NCBI GenBank assembly: GCA_016935735.1
Contig: JAFGQK010000068.1
Coordinates: 1-40,209 of the forward strand
Direction of reading: 5' to 3'
From: Spirochaetales bacterium
GTDB taxonomy: Bacteria; Spirochaetota; Spirochaetia; SZUA-6; JAFGRV01
DNA: 40,209 bases
The notes under the pieces are model-generated. The model saw only the letters and a program-made list of their open reading frames with translations. It ran no database searches and was not told the DNA's origin. Below are positions 16,177-23,759 of this stretch, in pieces. The stretch's first letter is position 1. Every line of letters begins with the position of its first letter. The position numbers were made by a program, and so were the translations under genes.

Positions 16177-17985
16177 TTATTCATCAATAAAAACAATGCT
16201 GTCTTCTTTATTGGCTGTCAATTTTACTATTAAAAATTCAGCTGGACGGGCTATTGATAGTCCGACTTCCATCTGGATAATTCCTTTATCTATATTTTCC
16301 GGTGGATTAAGTTCATCATCACATCTCACATAAAAGCCGGCTTCCGGGGTATTTCCCATCATATACCCTTTCCTCCAGAGGTCGAGTAAAAAAGCTGAAA
16401 CATGCCGGATAAGCCTTTTCCGTAAACCGGGTGTATTAGGTTCAAAGACAGCCCAGCCGGCTCCTCCTCTAAGAGAATCCCGGATTGCACTAAAGGTACG
16501 GCGGATATTTATAAAACGCCACATCGGATCACTGGAGAGGGTTCGCGCCCCCCATGCTTTTACCCCTTTCCCGGGGAGATATCGCATACAATTTATTCCC
16601 CTGGGATAAAGTATCTCATATTCTTCTTTTTCGATTATTCGCTCTAAACCGACAATACCGCTTATTAATTTATTTGCCGGCGCCCGGTAGATTCCTTCGT
16701 TTGCATCACAATCTACATAGCTTCCTGCTAAATGACCGGATGGGGGAATAAAAAGGGAACTTAAACCCCTTATATCTCCCGGATTAATCATCTCGATACG
16801 GGGATAATAAATGGCTGCATATTTTGTATCAAATCTGTCCCTCCATTTCAGGAGATGGATCGGGTTATCCAGAATCGGGCAATCCAGGATCGCGAATCTG
16901 TTTCCCAAACGTTCACATTGATTAATCATGGCAAGCTGTACTGCATGAATGGCATCCAGTGCCCGGTTTTTATCCTTTTCTGAATAAACAAGTTCCTGAA
17001 AAACCAGAAGGTCAGGGCATACGATAAGACTCATATCTTCAAAGGATTCAAAAATACCAATTCCTTTGTACATTTCAAGGCCTTTGAAGTACCCGATAAA
17101 ATCTGCGGGTGTTAAGCCTAAAATCCCGTTTTTCCCATGATTCAGGTTTTTAAAGAACACTTCCCCGGGAATATCCTGATCGTTATTGTAATTCAATTCT
17201 GAACATTCTATAAGCTGTGATTGAGTATTTACCTCTTTAATGTAATAATTGGTATCATTGTGATTTAATGAAAGGTAAAGATATTCCTCTACATGTTTTT
17301 TATCCAGTACCATGAGATTGATAAGAACCTTTTCGCAGAAGAGGGGTTCTTTTTCTTTTGTATAATCATGCTTTAAAGGGGAGGTAATGGTAATGGTGTC
17401 TTCGGTGATTGAAGTAATTTTCCTGTATTCCCGCTTATGGGTATTATAGATACAGACAACATCACCCGGGTACATTTCTGCTGTGGATTCCAGGGAAAGA
17501 ACATTACTCCCCGTTTTTATGGGCCGGGTGATTTTTGTCGATACTTCTGATGCATACCATAACTTTACCTGGATTCTGTCGCCCCACATGCCTTCGGAAG
17601 TAGCACTTATTTTCAAAACATCCTGGTTTTCCGGGCCTTTTATGATTAAAAATGCCTTTTGTGCAGCATTTTTTTGATCTTCTGTTTCACCCTGACTTTT
17701 AAGATCAGGTTGATTTTTTGCAAGATGCGCTGTACGTACAACAATACATTCTTTTCCGCCGCAGTTAAAATAGCCGAATACTGCATATGCAAGATAAGAA
17801 TAATTGGTAAAACCTCCAAAAATATCTGAAAATTCCTTAAAATGAGTAATTTTTACAGATTTATGAAGCGGACCCTTTTCAGCAAGCCCTATAAAACCTG
17901 TAAGACATTTGATAGTCATTTTAATCGGTGCTATCTTCTTGGGAGCGGGTTCAATATATACACCTGGTACGCTATAGCGTTTCAT
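16177..17985 (-). CDS. Contractile sheath protein 1 (large form)
   Basis: This 602-aa sheath protein has the N-terminal arm YSVPGVYIEPAPKKIAPIK, the GFIGLAEKGPLHKSV core strand, and the strongly conserved C-terminal domain (FINIRRTFSAIRDSLRGG, WAVFEPNTPGLRKRLIRHV, FYVRCDDELNPPENIDKG). Between about residues 100 and 330 it has a large insertion with beta-rich character, which would project outward as surface domains. It is separated from tube 1 by a strong hairpin and lies just upstream of tube 2, so tube-sheath-tube reproduces the Afp1-Afp2-Afp5 order. It is paralogous to the 410-aa sheath at 25370. Confidence 0.95.
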   Translation of the reverse strand: MKRYSVPGVYIEPAPKKIAPIKMTIKCLTGFIGLAEKGPLHKSVKITHFKEFSDIFGGFTNYSYLAYAVFGYFNCGGKECIVVRTAHLAKNQPDLKSQGETEDQKNAAQKAFLIIKGPENQDVLKISATSEGMWGDRIQVKLWYASEVSTKITRPIKTGSNVLSLESTAEMYPGDVVCIYNTHKREYRKITSITEDTITITSPLKHDYTKEKEPLFCEKVLINLMVLDKKHVEEYLYLSLNHNDTNYYIKEVNTQSQLIECSELNYNNDQDIPGEVFFKNLNHGKNGILGLTPADFIGYFKGLEMYKGIGIFESFEDMSLIVCPDLLVFQELVYSEKDKNRALDAIHAVQLAMINQCERLGNRFAILDCPILDNPIHLLKWRDRFDTKYAAIYYPRIEMINPGDIRGLSSLFIPPSGHLAGSYVDCDANEGIYRAPANKLISGIVGLERIIEKEEYEILYPRGINCMRYLPGKGVKAWGARTLSSDPMWRFINIRRTFSAIRDSLRGGAGWAVFEPNTPGLRKRLIRHVSAFLLDLWRKGYMMGNTPEAGFYVRCDDELNPPENIDKGIIQMEVGLSIARPAEFLIVKLTANKEDSIVFIDE

Positions 17986-18041
17986 TTAGAGACTATTCCT
18001 TTTCTTTAGATACTCCTCTCTCTTGAGTATATCACTTTTCT

Positions 18042-18088
18042 GCAAGTTATCATACCTTTTTTTTCAATAAAAAAGGATGATAACCTGC
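18042..18088 (-). other. Long hairpin between tube 1 and sheath 1
   Basis: On the - strand, GCAGGTTATCAT and ATGATAACTTGC pair over 12 bases (one G-U), and inside them CCTTTTTT pairs with a run AAAAAAAAGG around a short loop, giving about 20 bp in all. It follows the tube 1 stop by about 45 bases. No clean T-tract follows. A processing or partial-termination element that protects or favours the tube mRNA is likely. Confidence 0.55.
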
Positions 18089-18132
18089 GTTTAAGAAATC
18101 ATCTAAAAAGGGGTCTATTTCGAAGAAAATGA

Positions 18133-18570
18133 TTACCCTTCAGGATCCCACTTGGCATCCTCATAAGCAATTTGAAGGGTTTCTATAATCGAACCACTTT
18201 CCTGGGCATTTAATTCATCCATGGACCATCCTACGGGAAGACATTCAAAGCAGTTTCTGCGAACGATTTCATTGTCACCGCTTTCATCCATAAATACGAT
18301 AGATACTGCCTTTTTTTCCGGCTGCCCTTTTTCTACTGTTTTCCACCATTTTCTTAGAACAGGGTTTCTTGGATCAGCACATCTTTTAAGCACAAGAATT
18401 TCATATTTTACCTTGGATGTCCGTTTTTTTGCATTCTTGTCCATTCCCCCGATGAATTCAACCACATCCGCACTTGATCCGAGACCAGAGACCGAAAGAA
18501 AGTTACCATAATCGGTTCCATCGATCTCTACCTTGAAATTGTTTCTTACTGTTGGTAAATATTCAGCCAT
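18133..18570 (-). CDS. Tail tube protein 1 (gp19-like, Afp1-type)
   Basis: This 145-aa protein is a typical eCIS main tube subunit. It shows YLPTVRNNFKVEIDGTDYGN at the start, the FLSVSGLGSSADVVEFIGG strand turn, PVLRKWWKTVEKGQPEKK, VSIVFMDESGDNEIVRRNC and the ending ETLQIAYEDAKWDPEG. It is expected to polymerise into the inner tube that carries cargo. A strong GGAGG lies before the ATG. The upstream gap to the VWA gene holds two hairpins, and the downstream gap to sheath 1 holds one long hairpin, so this highly needed subunit is bracketed by RNA structure. Confidence 0.93.
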   Translation of the reverse strand: MAEYLPTVRNNFKVEIDGTDYGNFLSVSGLGSSADVVEFIGGMDKNAKKRTSKVKYEILVLKRCADPRNPVLRKWWKTVEKGQPEKKAVSIVFMDESGDNEIVRRNCFECLPVGWSMDELNAQESGSIIETLQIAYEDAKWDPEG

Positions 18571-18611
18571 ATAACCTCCAAATATAAAATTAGTATTTTA
18601 GATATTCATTC

Positions 18612-18657
18612 GTTTCCTTATAAAAAGGAAACATGCAAATGAATGCAAAGCATTCAT
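18612..18657. other. Two adjacent hairpins upstream of tube 1
   Basis: GTTTCCTT (18612-18619) pairs with AAGGAAAC (18625-18632), and ATGAATGC (18639-18646) pairs with GCATTCAT (18650-18657). Both stems are perfect 8-bp arms with short loops. They lie between the VWA stop and the tube ribosome site on the - strand transcript. Neither is followed by a T-run, so mRNA processing or stabilisation is as likely as termination. Confidence 0.5.
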
Positions 18658-18669
18658 GTAATGCCTTTC

Positions 18670-19854
18670 TCATTTCCCCGCCTTCTTTTTCGGGGGAAGA
18701 TATTTACAGAACAGGCACTCATTCCAGTCATCCTTCTGTACCCGTCCGCAGGTCTTGCATTTTTTCTTTTGAGCAGTCCCGGCTTTTTTCCTCTGCACAT
18801 TCCTCCCGATAAGAACAAGGAAAACCCCACCAATAATAGCAGCTACCAGGATGATCACAATAACAAGAATAATTAACCACCATGGTGTAGGGGAGGCTTT
18901 CTTTGCATAGAATATTTTCGTTGTCAGTGCCTCTTCACCCTTGTAATTCAGATTTATCTGTAAATTATGGTAATCATCATCACCTTTCATGTTCACTTTG
19001 TATTCCAGCACATAGCATTCAAGAACCTGTTTTTGAATGAGTTTTAATTGTTCGGCAATATCGCCGAAAGAATTTGCCAATAAGAATGCTCCACCGGTAT
19101 GCTTTGAGATACGGTCCAGGCGGTCCAGTTGTCTGAATGGAATAGGTATTCCCACGGAATAGATCGGTATGCTTTTTATATCGACAAATTCGAATAATTT
19201 CTCTTCGTTAAACATACTGTCTGCATCCCTGCCTTCCGACAGGGTTATAATAACATTCCTGACCAGCTTGTTTTCCTCGTTATGTGCCTGGCGTGCGACA
19301 TGGGTAAGGTGATCCAGGAATTTCGGGGCGCTTCCCACTTCGACTTCGATTTTATCGATAAGTTCGTACAGTTGCTGGCCTTTTTTCTGGAATTCAAATA
19401 CCGGGTTTATCTTTTCACCATAGCTATATAATGACACGGTATCCTGGTCCCTCATCTGGTCAATAAACAGTTTCACCGCTTTTTTCTGGGCTTCGATGGG
19501 TGCTCCCATCATTACACCGCTTGCATTCATGAGGATAAAAAAAGCCACCCCCTTCTCTCTTTTGGCATAAAAGAAATTCTCTACCTCGAAGTTTGCAATT
19601 AAAGGTTTCCCGTCTACTGCCAGGGTAAAATTCGCTTTAATTAAAAGCGGTAATGGGATATTATCCTTATCTCTTACAGAAACATATGCCTTCATATTGG
19701 GATATCTGATAATCCCTCCATACTTTTCTGCATCTTCGGTCGGAATAATCTGGTTTATTCCGATTTTTACTCCATTTTCTTCTGCCGTAACAATGGTAAT
19801 AAGCAATAAAAAAAAGATGATGACTAATGTTCCTATTCGTATTCTTTTATCCAT
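18670..19854 (-). CDS. Membrane VWA protein with C-terminal zinc ribbon and degenerate MIDAS
   Basis: This 394-aa protein has an N-terminal signal peptide or anchor (residues 7-24), a von Willebrand A domain (about 100-280), a beta domain, a transmembrane segment (WWLIILVIVIILVAAIIGGV) and a C-terminal CxxC...CxxC zinc ribbon (CKTC, CLFC) that would face the cytoplasm. The metal site is not canonical: where DxSxS is expected the sequence has NASGV (110-114), and the later TDG-like site reads SEG. It therefore probably binds partners without the usual Mg ion. It follows the FHA gene by 17 bases. An FHA/VWA pair suggests a sensing or anchoring role at the envelope for particle assembly or release. 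AGGAGG precedes the ATG. Confidence 0.8.
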   Translation of the reverse strand: MDKRIRIGTLVIIFFLLLITIVTAEENGVKIGINQIIPTEDAEKYGGIIRYPNMKAYVSVRDKDNIPLPLLIKANFTLAVDGKPLIANFEVENFFYAKREKGVAFFILMNASGVMMGAPIEAQKKAVKLFIDQMRDQDTVSLYSYGEKINPVFEFQKKGQQLYELIDKIEVEVGSAPKFLDHLTHVARQAHNEENKLVRNVIITLSEGRDADSMFNEEKLFEFVDIKSIPIYSVGIPIPFRQLDRLDRISKHTGGAFLLANSFGDIAEQLKLIQKQVLECYVLEYKVNMKGDDDYHNLQINLNYKGEEALTTKIFYAKKASPTPWWLIILVIVIILVAAIIGGVFLVLIGRNVQRKKAGTAQKKKCKTCGRVQKDDWNECLFCKYLPPKKKAGK

Positions 19855-19871
19855 GTACTACTTCTCTCCTC

Positions 19872-20255
19872 CTACCACAAGCATTTCAGTTTAAAAGAAA
19901 TATTTCCAAACTTAATAATATCTGAATCAGTCACATCCAGATCGGTGATTTGTTTATCGTTTACATACGTACCGGAGGTTGATTTTCTGTCACTTAATAT
20001 ATATCGTTTGTTACTGTAGGAGATGGTTGCATGATATTGCATAATTTTGTCTGTTGGAATAAGTACCTCACAATCGGTTCCGTGACCTATTTTGTTAACC
20101 CCCTCATGAATCGTATAAACCTTGAATTTCAACGGCTCATCCAGACCAACAAGCCATCCGCAAACCGGGGCAAGGCAAATCGGACATATATCCCATGTGG
20201 GATCCATATTATGTCCTTCACGACACCTTTTATTTAACCCGAATAACCCAAACAT
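19872..20255 (-). CDS. Zinc-finger FHA protein with altered phosphopeptide site
   Basis: This 127-aa protein has a short Cys/His-rich N-terminus (C11, H15, C24, C27, possible C32) followed by an FHA domain (about 43-126). The fold signature is there: NKIGHGTDCEV, the YHATISY strand and STSGTYVN. However, the Arg of the usual IGR is His58 (IGHG) and the Ser-Arg before the HA motif is replaced by Met-Gln, so canonical phosphothreonine binding is doubtful. FHA proteins regulate some type VI secretion systems. Here it is next to the VWA gene inside the eCIS operon, so an assembly or gating role is inferred. AGGAG lies 8 bases before the ATG. Confidence 0.85.
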   Translation of the reverse strand: MFGLFGLNKRCREGHNMDPTWDICPICLAPVCGWLVGLDEPLKFKVYTIHEGVNKIGHGTDCEVLIPTDKIMQYHATISYSNKRYILSDRKSTSGTYVNDKQITDLDVTDSDIIKFGNISFKLKCLW

Positions 20256-20304
20256 TTTACCACTCCTTCCTGTAATAAGTTGTATGAATACACATCATTT
20301 TCAT

Positions 20305-21816
20305 TTATATCTGTTGATACATCCATATTTTCCCGAAACAATCCCTGGTTCCCATTTCCATCATAAACGAAACAGTGATTGAATTATCCTTGATATATTT
20401 CCCGGGAATCTGTAAAGCAATATTCCGCCAGTTATTCTTTGTATCATCACCATCAATAACAAATGGTTTTGTTTTTTCTCCATTTATTGCAACATCAATT
20501 TTATAATTACCGTGGAATATATCTGTCCTCCGTATTAAAATAGCTTTTCTTGCTGCTATTAAGTTGTTCAGGGTAAAACTTACGGTACCTCCGAAATAGA
20601 TGTTAATTATATCCTGAACATTTACCCCATCCGGGTATGTTGCCGATTTGTTCCCGGTGGAATAGTTATTTGCATTTACTTTATCAAACTTATGGCTTTG
20701 CTCCGCCTGCTTGTCATTGAAATCGATGAAATCAACCATCCGGTACCTGACATCATTAATAACGATATCCGGGGGTAAATCGGAACTCATGAGCTCTATA
20801 TCGGAAAGAGTAATTTTCTTGGTCATAAAGATATGACGTAACGTCTCGATAACAGCTTTTTCCTGTTTAAAAATTATGTCGATTGTTTCATATTTGTTAT
20901 CAAAATACTTGATAAGTTCACCAAGCTTATAAAGCTTATCCCTGTATTCTTTAAATGCATCTTTTGCAGTAAATGTCTGCTTTTTCAAGCCTTTCTCGTA
21001 TTCAATCAGATCCTGGGCTATGCTATTATACACATTCCAGATAGGTTCAAGTATATGGATAATATCCTCATACGCCAGATCTCCACACTTTACGATCATT
21101 TTTGAGGTAAGGGTAAGAGCCTGTAATTCCCTTAAGGAGGGAAGATTTACAATATTGAATGCAGAGAATGCATAATTATAAGATTCCTCAAGGATATCGA
21201 CAAAATATTTCTTTAAAAAAGGAGATAAACCGATTCGCGGTTTTTTTGCCCAGAGTACAAACCGTGTGTCAATTTCATTCGCTTTTGGGTTTGCATAGTC
21301 TGCCGGTTCGGTAATTCTCTTTATCTCGCCATTTTCATCTTCTTCAAGATAGATTCGTGCAAGTTCAAGACAATTTTCAGGAAGGTTGTCTGCAATAATT
21401 TCCACTTTTGCTGTCTCGATCTTCTTCTTATACCCCTGGTATTCCGTGTTTTGTTCATTCTGATAGTATTCATCGAGAATTTCATGATACATTATTGCTA
21501 TATAGATAGTGACAGGGAGTTTATACTTTTTATAATCCACCATTTTAGTTTCAGGTTCATAAAGGTTTATGCCCCGGCCCTGCCTGTCAATAGCAAATCC
21601 GGGTGCAACAAAGAGTGAAAGGCTTCCTCCTGTCTTTGCAATAGGTGATACCTTAAGCTCATCCCTGATCCCGGGGACTATCCCCGGACCAAGAAAAAGA
21701 AGGTTGTAAAAGTTTTCCTTTTTAAAATGATAATCCTGGATATCATTCCAGAATTGCGGAGTAGCCATAAGTCCGGTAAAAAAGTTTGCTCTTTTAAATT
21801 GTTCAATATTCTTCAT
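20305..21816 (-). CDS. Baseplate-like N-terminus with C-terminal beta-sandwich (unrecognised)
   Basis: This 503-aa protein begins with FFTGLMATPQFWNDIQDYHF, then a GIVPGI turn and LFVAPGFAIDRQGRGINL. That pattern recalls phage baseplate and type VI TssK-type N-terminal shells (start Y.TGQ.L...DF...., PG.AID..GR). The middle (about 200-330) is helical. The end (about 400-503) looks like a jelly-roll or binding domain, with an HGNYKIDVAINGEKTKPFVI strand and ITVSFMMEMGTRDCFGKIW. I infer a peripheral baseplate or receptor-binding subunit, but family identity is not established. Neighbours are gpI (21838) and FHA. AGGATG lies 6 bases before the ATG. Confidence 0.6.
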   Translation of the reverse strand: MKNIEQFKRANFFTGLMATPQFWNDIQDYHFKKENFYNLLFLGPGIVPGIRDELKVSPIAKTGGSLSLFVAPGFAIDRQGRGINLYEPETKMVDYKKYKLPVTIYIAIMYHEILDEYYQNEQNTEYQGYKKKIETAKVEIIADNLPENCLELARIYLEEDENGEIKRITEPADYANPKANEIDTRFVLWAKKPRIGLSPFLKKYFVDILEESYNYAFSAFNIVNLPSLRELQALTLTSKMIVKCGDLAYEDIIHILEPIWNVYNSIAQDLIEYEKGLKKQTFTAKDAFKEYRDKLYKLGELIKYFDNKYETIDIIFKQEKAVIETLRHIFMTKKITLSDIELMSSDLPPDIVINDVRYRMVDFIDFNDKQAEQSHKFDKVNANNYSTGNKSATYPDGVNVQDIINIYFGGTVSFTLNNLIAARKAILIRRTDIFHGNYKIDVAINGEKTKPFVIDGDDTKNNWRNIALQIPGKYIKDNSITVSFMMEMGTRDCFGKIWMYQQI

Positions 21817-21837
21817 ATATTCATCCTACTATTATAA

Positions 21838-22689
21838 TTATATTTGTTTATTTTCATCTATCATAGTATCTCCGATAATAAATTCACTCTTTTCTTTTTC
21901 TTTCTTTTTAGAAGTGAATAAAAGGTAAAAATGTGTATGTGCAGGTTTCTCTGTCTGGATGATATTATAGATTTTTTTCACCGTATCCAGATCAAAATAA
22001 TCTGAAGGAACAGGAAATTTCACCGTGAAAAATCGTGAAAAATTCGACTTTTCCAGTATGGGTTTTTCAATAAGCTGATCTGTTTCGATAATATATTCAG
22101 TAACCGGGATAAAGTCCTCAATAATTACCGGTTTAATTTCGGTTATGATTTCCAGGTATTTTGATAGTCCTAATACGGTTCCTCTCCATTGATATAAGCT
22201 TACGGCATTCCATATAAGACCACGCATCTTTTCTTCTGTAATCGCATATTTTACATTAATTGAAAACCATGTTGCAAGCCATTTATAGAATTCCCTGGTT
22301 GTTTCTATGGGATTAAAATAGGTATGAATTCTGTCGAGTTTGCCCTGGAAAGTATTCAGAATATGTTGAAATATCCAGAGAAATCCTTTTAATTCTTTAT
22401 TGCCATGATAGATTGTCGGAAGATAATGGACCGGATTACTGCTGGCAACCTTCAGGTCTATGGCTGTATCAACTTCCACTGATTCGTATGGGGGAATATT
22501 TTGTTCAAAAACCGACAGGGAAGGGCAGTTAAATTCATCGTAGAGAATGGAACCGGTAACAAGACCTACCTTTTCCAGGGTGCGTTCTGCATCAATAATA
22601 TGCATCCCCCGGAGATCAGGCATTACCGTTTTAGAGATCGTTTCTTCATTTTGTTTACCAGTTTTTTCAATACTGGTGATATTGGCCAA
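21838..22689 (-). CDS. PASTA-gpI baseplate wedge protein (Afp12-like)
   Basis: This 283-aa protein combines two modules. Residues about 22-85 look like a PASTA domain: MPDLRGMHIIDAERTLEKVG, a Gly-rich turn, a conserved IPPYESVEVDTAIDLKVAS end. Residues about 90-255 match the P2 gpI/tail TIGR02242 type: YLPTIYHGNKELKGFLWIFQ, FYKWLATWFSINV, LIWNAVSLYQWRGTVLGLSK. gpI forms part of the baseplate wedge with gpJ. PASTA domains in kinases and penicillin-binding proteins bind cell-wall fragments, so the fusion could touch the target or host wall. It starts with TTG, with AAGGAG 6 bases away. The C-terminus is short and charged. Confidence 0.8.
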   Translation of the reverse strand: MANITSIEKTGKQNEETISKTVMPDLRGMHIIDAERTLEKVGLVTGSILYDEFNCPSLSVFEQNIPPYESVEVDTAIDLKVASSNPVHYLPTIYHGNKELKGFLWIFQHILNTFQGKLDRIHTYFNPIETTREFYKWLATWFSINVKYAITEEKMRGLIWNAVSLYQWRGTVLGLSKYLEIITEIKPVIIEDFIPVTEYIIETDQLIEKPILEKSNFSRFFTVKFPVPSDYFDLDTVKKIYNIIQTEKPAHTHFYLLFTSKKKEKEKSEFIIGDTMIDENKQI

Positions 22690-22721
22690 CTTTTCTCCTT
22701 CCTGCTATACTATCGTTTATT

Positions 22722-23126
22722 TTATTCCCATCTCCTTACAACAATTCTGATATTTTGTTTCTCGTCCACTTCCTCTGTTATCAGATCATACCCTTTTTTT
22801 CGTATTTTTTCCATTACTGTTGCATAGGCATACTGCCGGGTTATCTTATTTATAAAATCTTCCTGTGTAAGCCCGGTTGTCGTTTCCACCCCCCACCAAT
22901 CAGCAACAAATTCATAAAAACCATCCTCGTTTTTTATAACCCCGATATCATAAGAACCGCCTGTTTTAATTTTTAACAGAACTTCGGTTTCTTCTTTATT
23001 CCAGCCGCGTATATTAATAGCAACCCCATCGGTAGATTGTTCATACAAATAATCAAGCTCTTCCAGAATTTCTTTAAGCCGGATAAAGCTTTTAATTTCC
23101 GTCTTTACCTTTGTAAAATGGGACAT
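22722..23126 (-). CDS. DUF1257 protein (Ycf35-like)
   Basis: This 134-aa protein follows the DUF1257 pattern from end to end: MSHFTKVKTEIKSFIRLKEI, a mid-segment SYDIGVIKNEDGFYEFVADWWG, ITRQYAYATVMEKIRKKGYD and a C-terminal IRIVVRRWE. In cyanobacteria and plastids this is Ycf35, usually clustered with DUF2997 and a Ycf46-like ATPase. Here those partners sit at 10822 and 11040, more than 9 kb downstream on the same strand, inside the same eCIS locus. It is preceded by a candidate promoter with palindromic boxes. Function in any organism is not settled; a chaperone or adaptor for the AAA ATPase is plausible. Confidence 0.85.
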   Translation of the reverse strand: MSHFTKVKTEIKSFIRLKEILEELDYLYEQSTDGVAINIRGWNKEETEVLLKIKTGGSYDIGVIKNEDGFYEFVADWWGVETTTGLTQEDFINKITRQYAYATVMEKIRKKGYDLITEEVDEKQNIRIVVRRWE

Positions 23127-23170
23127 TTGTTCAACCTCGCCTTTCTCTTTCAGAGCGATTACTGTTCAAC

Positions 23171-23199
23171 ACTATATTAAAACGACAATTGGGGTTCAA
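23171..23199 (-). promoter_or_regulatory. Candidate promoter for the DUF1257 unit
   Basis: Read on the - strand, TTGAAC (23194-23199) and TATAGT (23171-23176) are spaced by 17 bases, about 45 bases upstream of the DUF1257 ATG. The -35 box lies inside the right arm of the palindrome GTTCAAC-ACA-GTTGAAC, an arrangement typical for a repressor operator. Confidence 0.5.
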
Positions 23200-23231
23200 C
23201 TGTGTTGAACACTCCTCAACATTCGTTGAGG
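23194..23231. promoter_or_regulatory. Tandem palindromes, candidate operators
   Basis: GTTCAAC-TGT-GTTGAAC (23194-23210) is followed 3 bases later by CCTCAAC-ATTC-GTTGAGG (23214-23231). Both have perfect 7-bp arms with closely related half-sites. Two further single GTTCAAC half-sites lie at 23164-23170 and 23129-23135, the latter overlapping the DUF1257 ribosome site. The cluster suggests several binding sites for one regulator, or alternatively two stem-loops. Confidence 0.5.
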
Positions 23232-23261
23232 CACGATAGTAATTTATAAGGTACTTCATTG

Positions 23262-23726
23262 TTATTTATCAATCTCAAAAACAGCTATAGCTGCCATGGG
23301 ATTTATTTCATAATTCTGGTTTTTCGCTGCTCCTTCTGAATATTCCGGATACACTTTGGTCAATGTTACAATCCCGTTTTCCTGTGTCAGTGCATTATCA
23401 TTATAAATTTTTCCTTCCAGACCCACTCTGATTCCTTTTGTAGATGAACCGACATTTATATAAACGACTTTTGTCGCTTTATTGTATTCCAGGATTCTCC
23501 CCTTTATACGTATAGTTTCCCTGGGAGTGGGTGTGGGCTTTGGGCCTTTATCCTCCGCTTCCGGTGTTGCTTCATCGGATTTTGCTTCCAGGGCAGGGAA
23601 AATAGGAGGAAAATCATCGTATGGATTCTTTTTCTCTTCCGGTTCTTTTTTTGCTCCTATTCCGGCACAGGAGCATATTATTATAATAACAGCAATAATT
23701 ATGGAGAATCTTTTAATACTTCTCAT
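23262..23726 (-). CDS. Small lipoprotein with FlgT-C-like domain
   Basis: This 154-aa protein has a signal sequence ending in IICSC with lipidation likely at C20. A Glu/Lys/Pro-rich linker follows, including PTPTPRE. Its C-terminal 80 residues read IKGRILEYNKATKVVYINVG, SSTKGIRVGLEGKIYND and a V/I strand end, similar to FlgT C-terminal or SH3-like barrels (IVG-G-VxVGxxxxV). GGAGAAAGG precedes the ATG. It lies between the 409-aa secreted protein and DUF1257, so an envelope partner of the particle is possible. The lipobox is loose, which is common in spirochaetes. Domain call is tentative. Confidence 0.6.
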   Translation of the reverse strand: MRSIKRFSIIIAVIIIICSCAGIGAKKEPEEKKNPYDDFPPIFPALEAKSDEATPEAEDKGPKPTPTPRETIRIKGRILEYNKATKVVYINVGSSTKGIRVGLEGKIYNDNALTQENGIVTLTKVYPEYSEGAAKNQNYEINPMAAIAVFEIDK

Positions 23727-23759
23727 ACCTTTCTCCTTAATAATCTTTATTAATGATCT

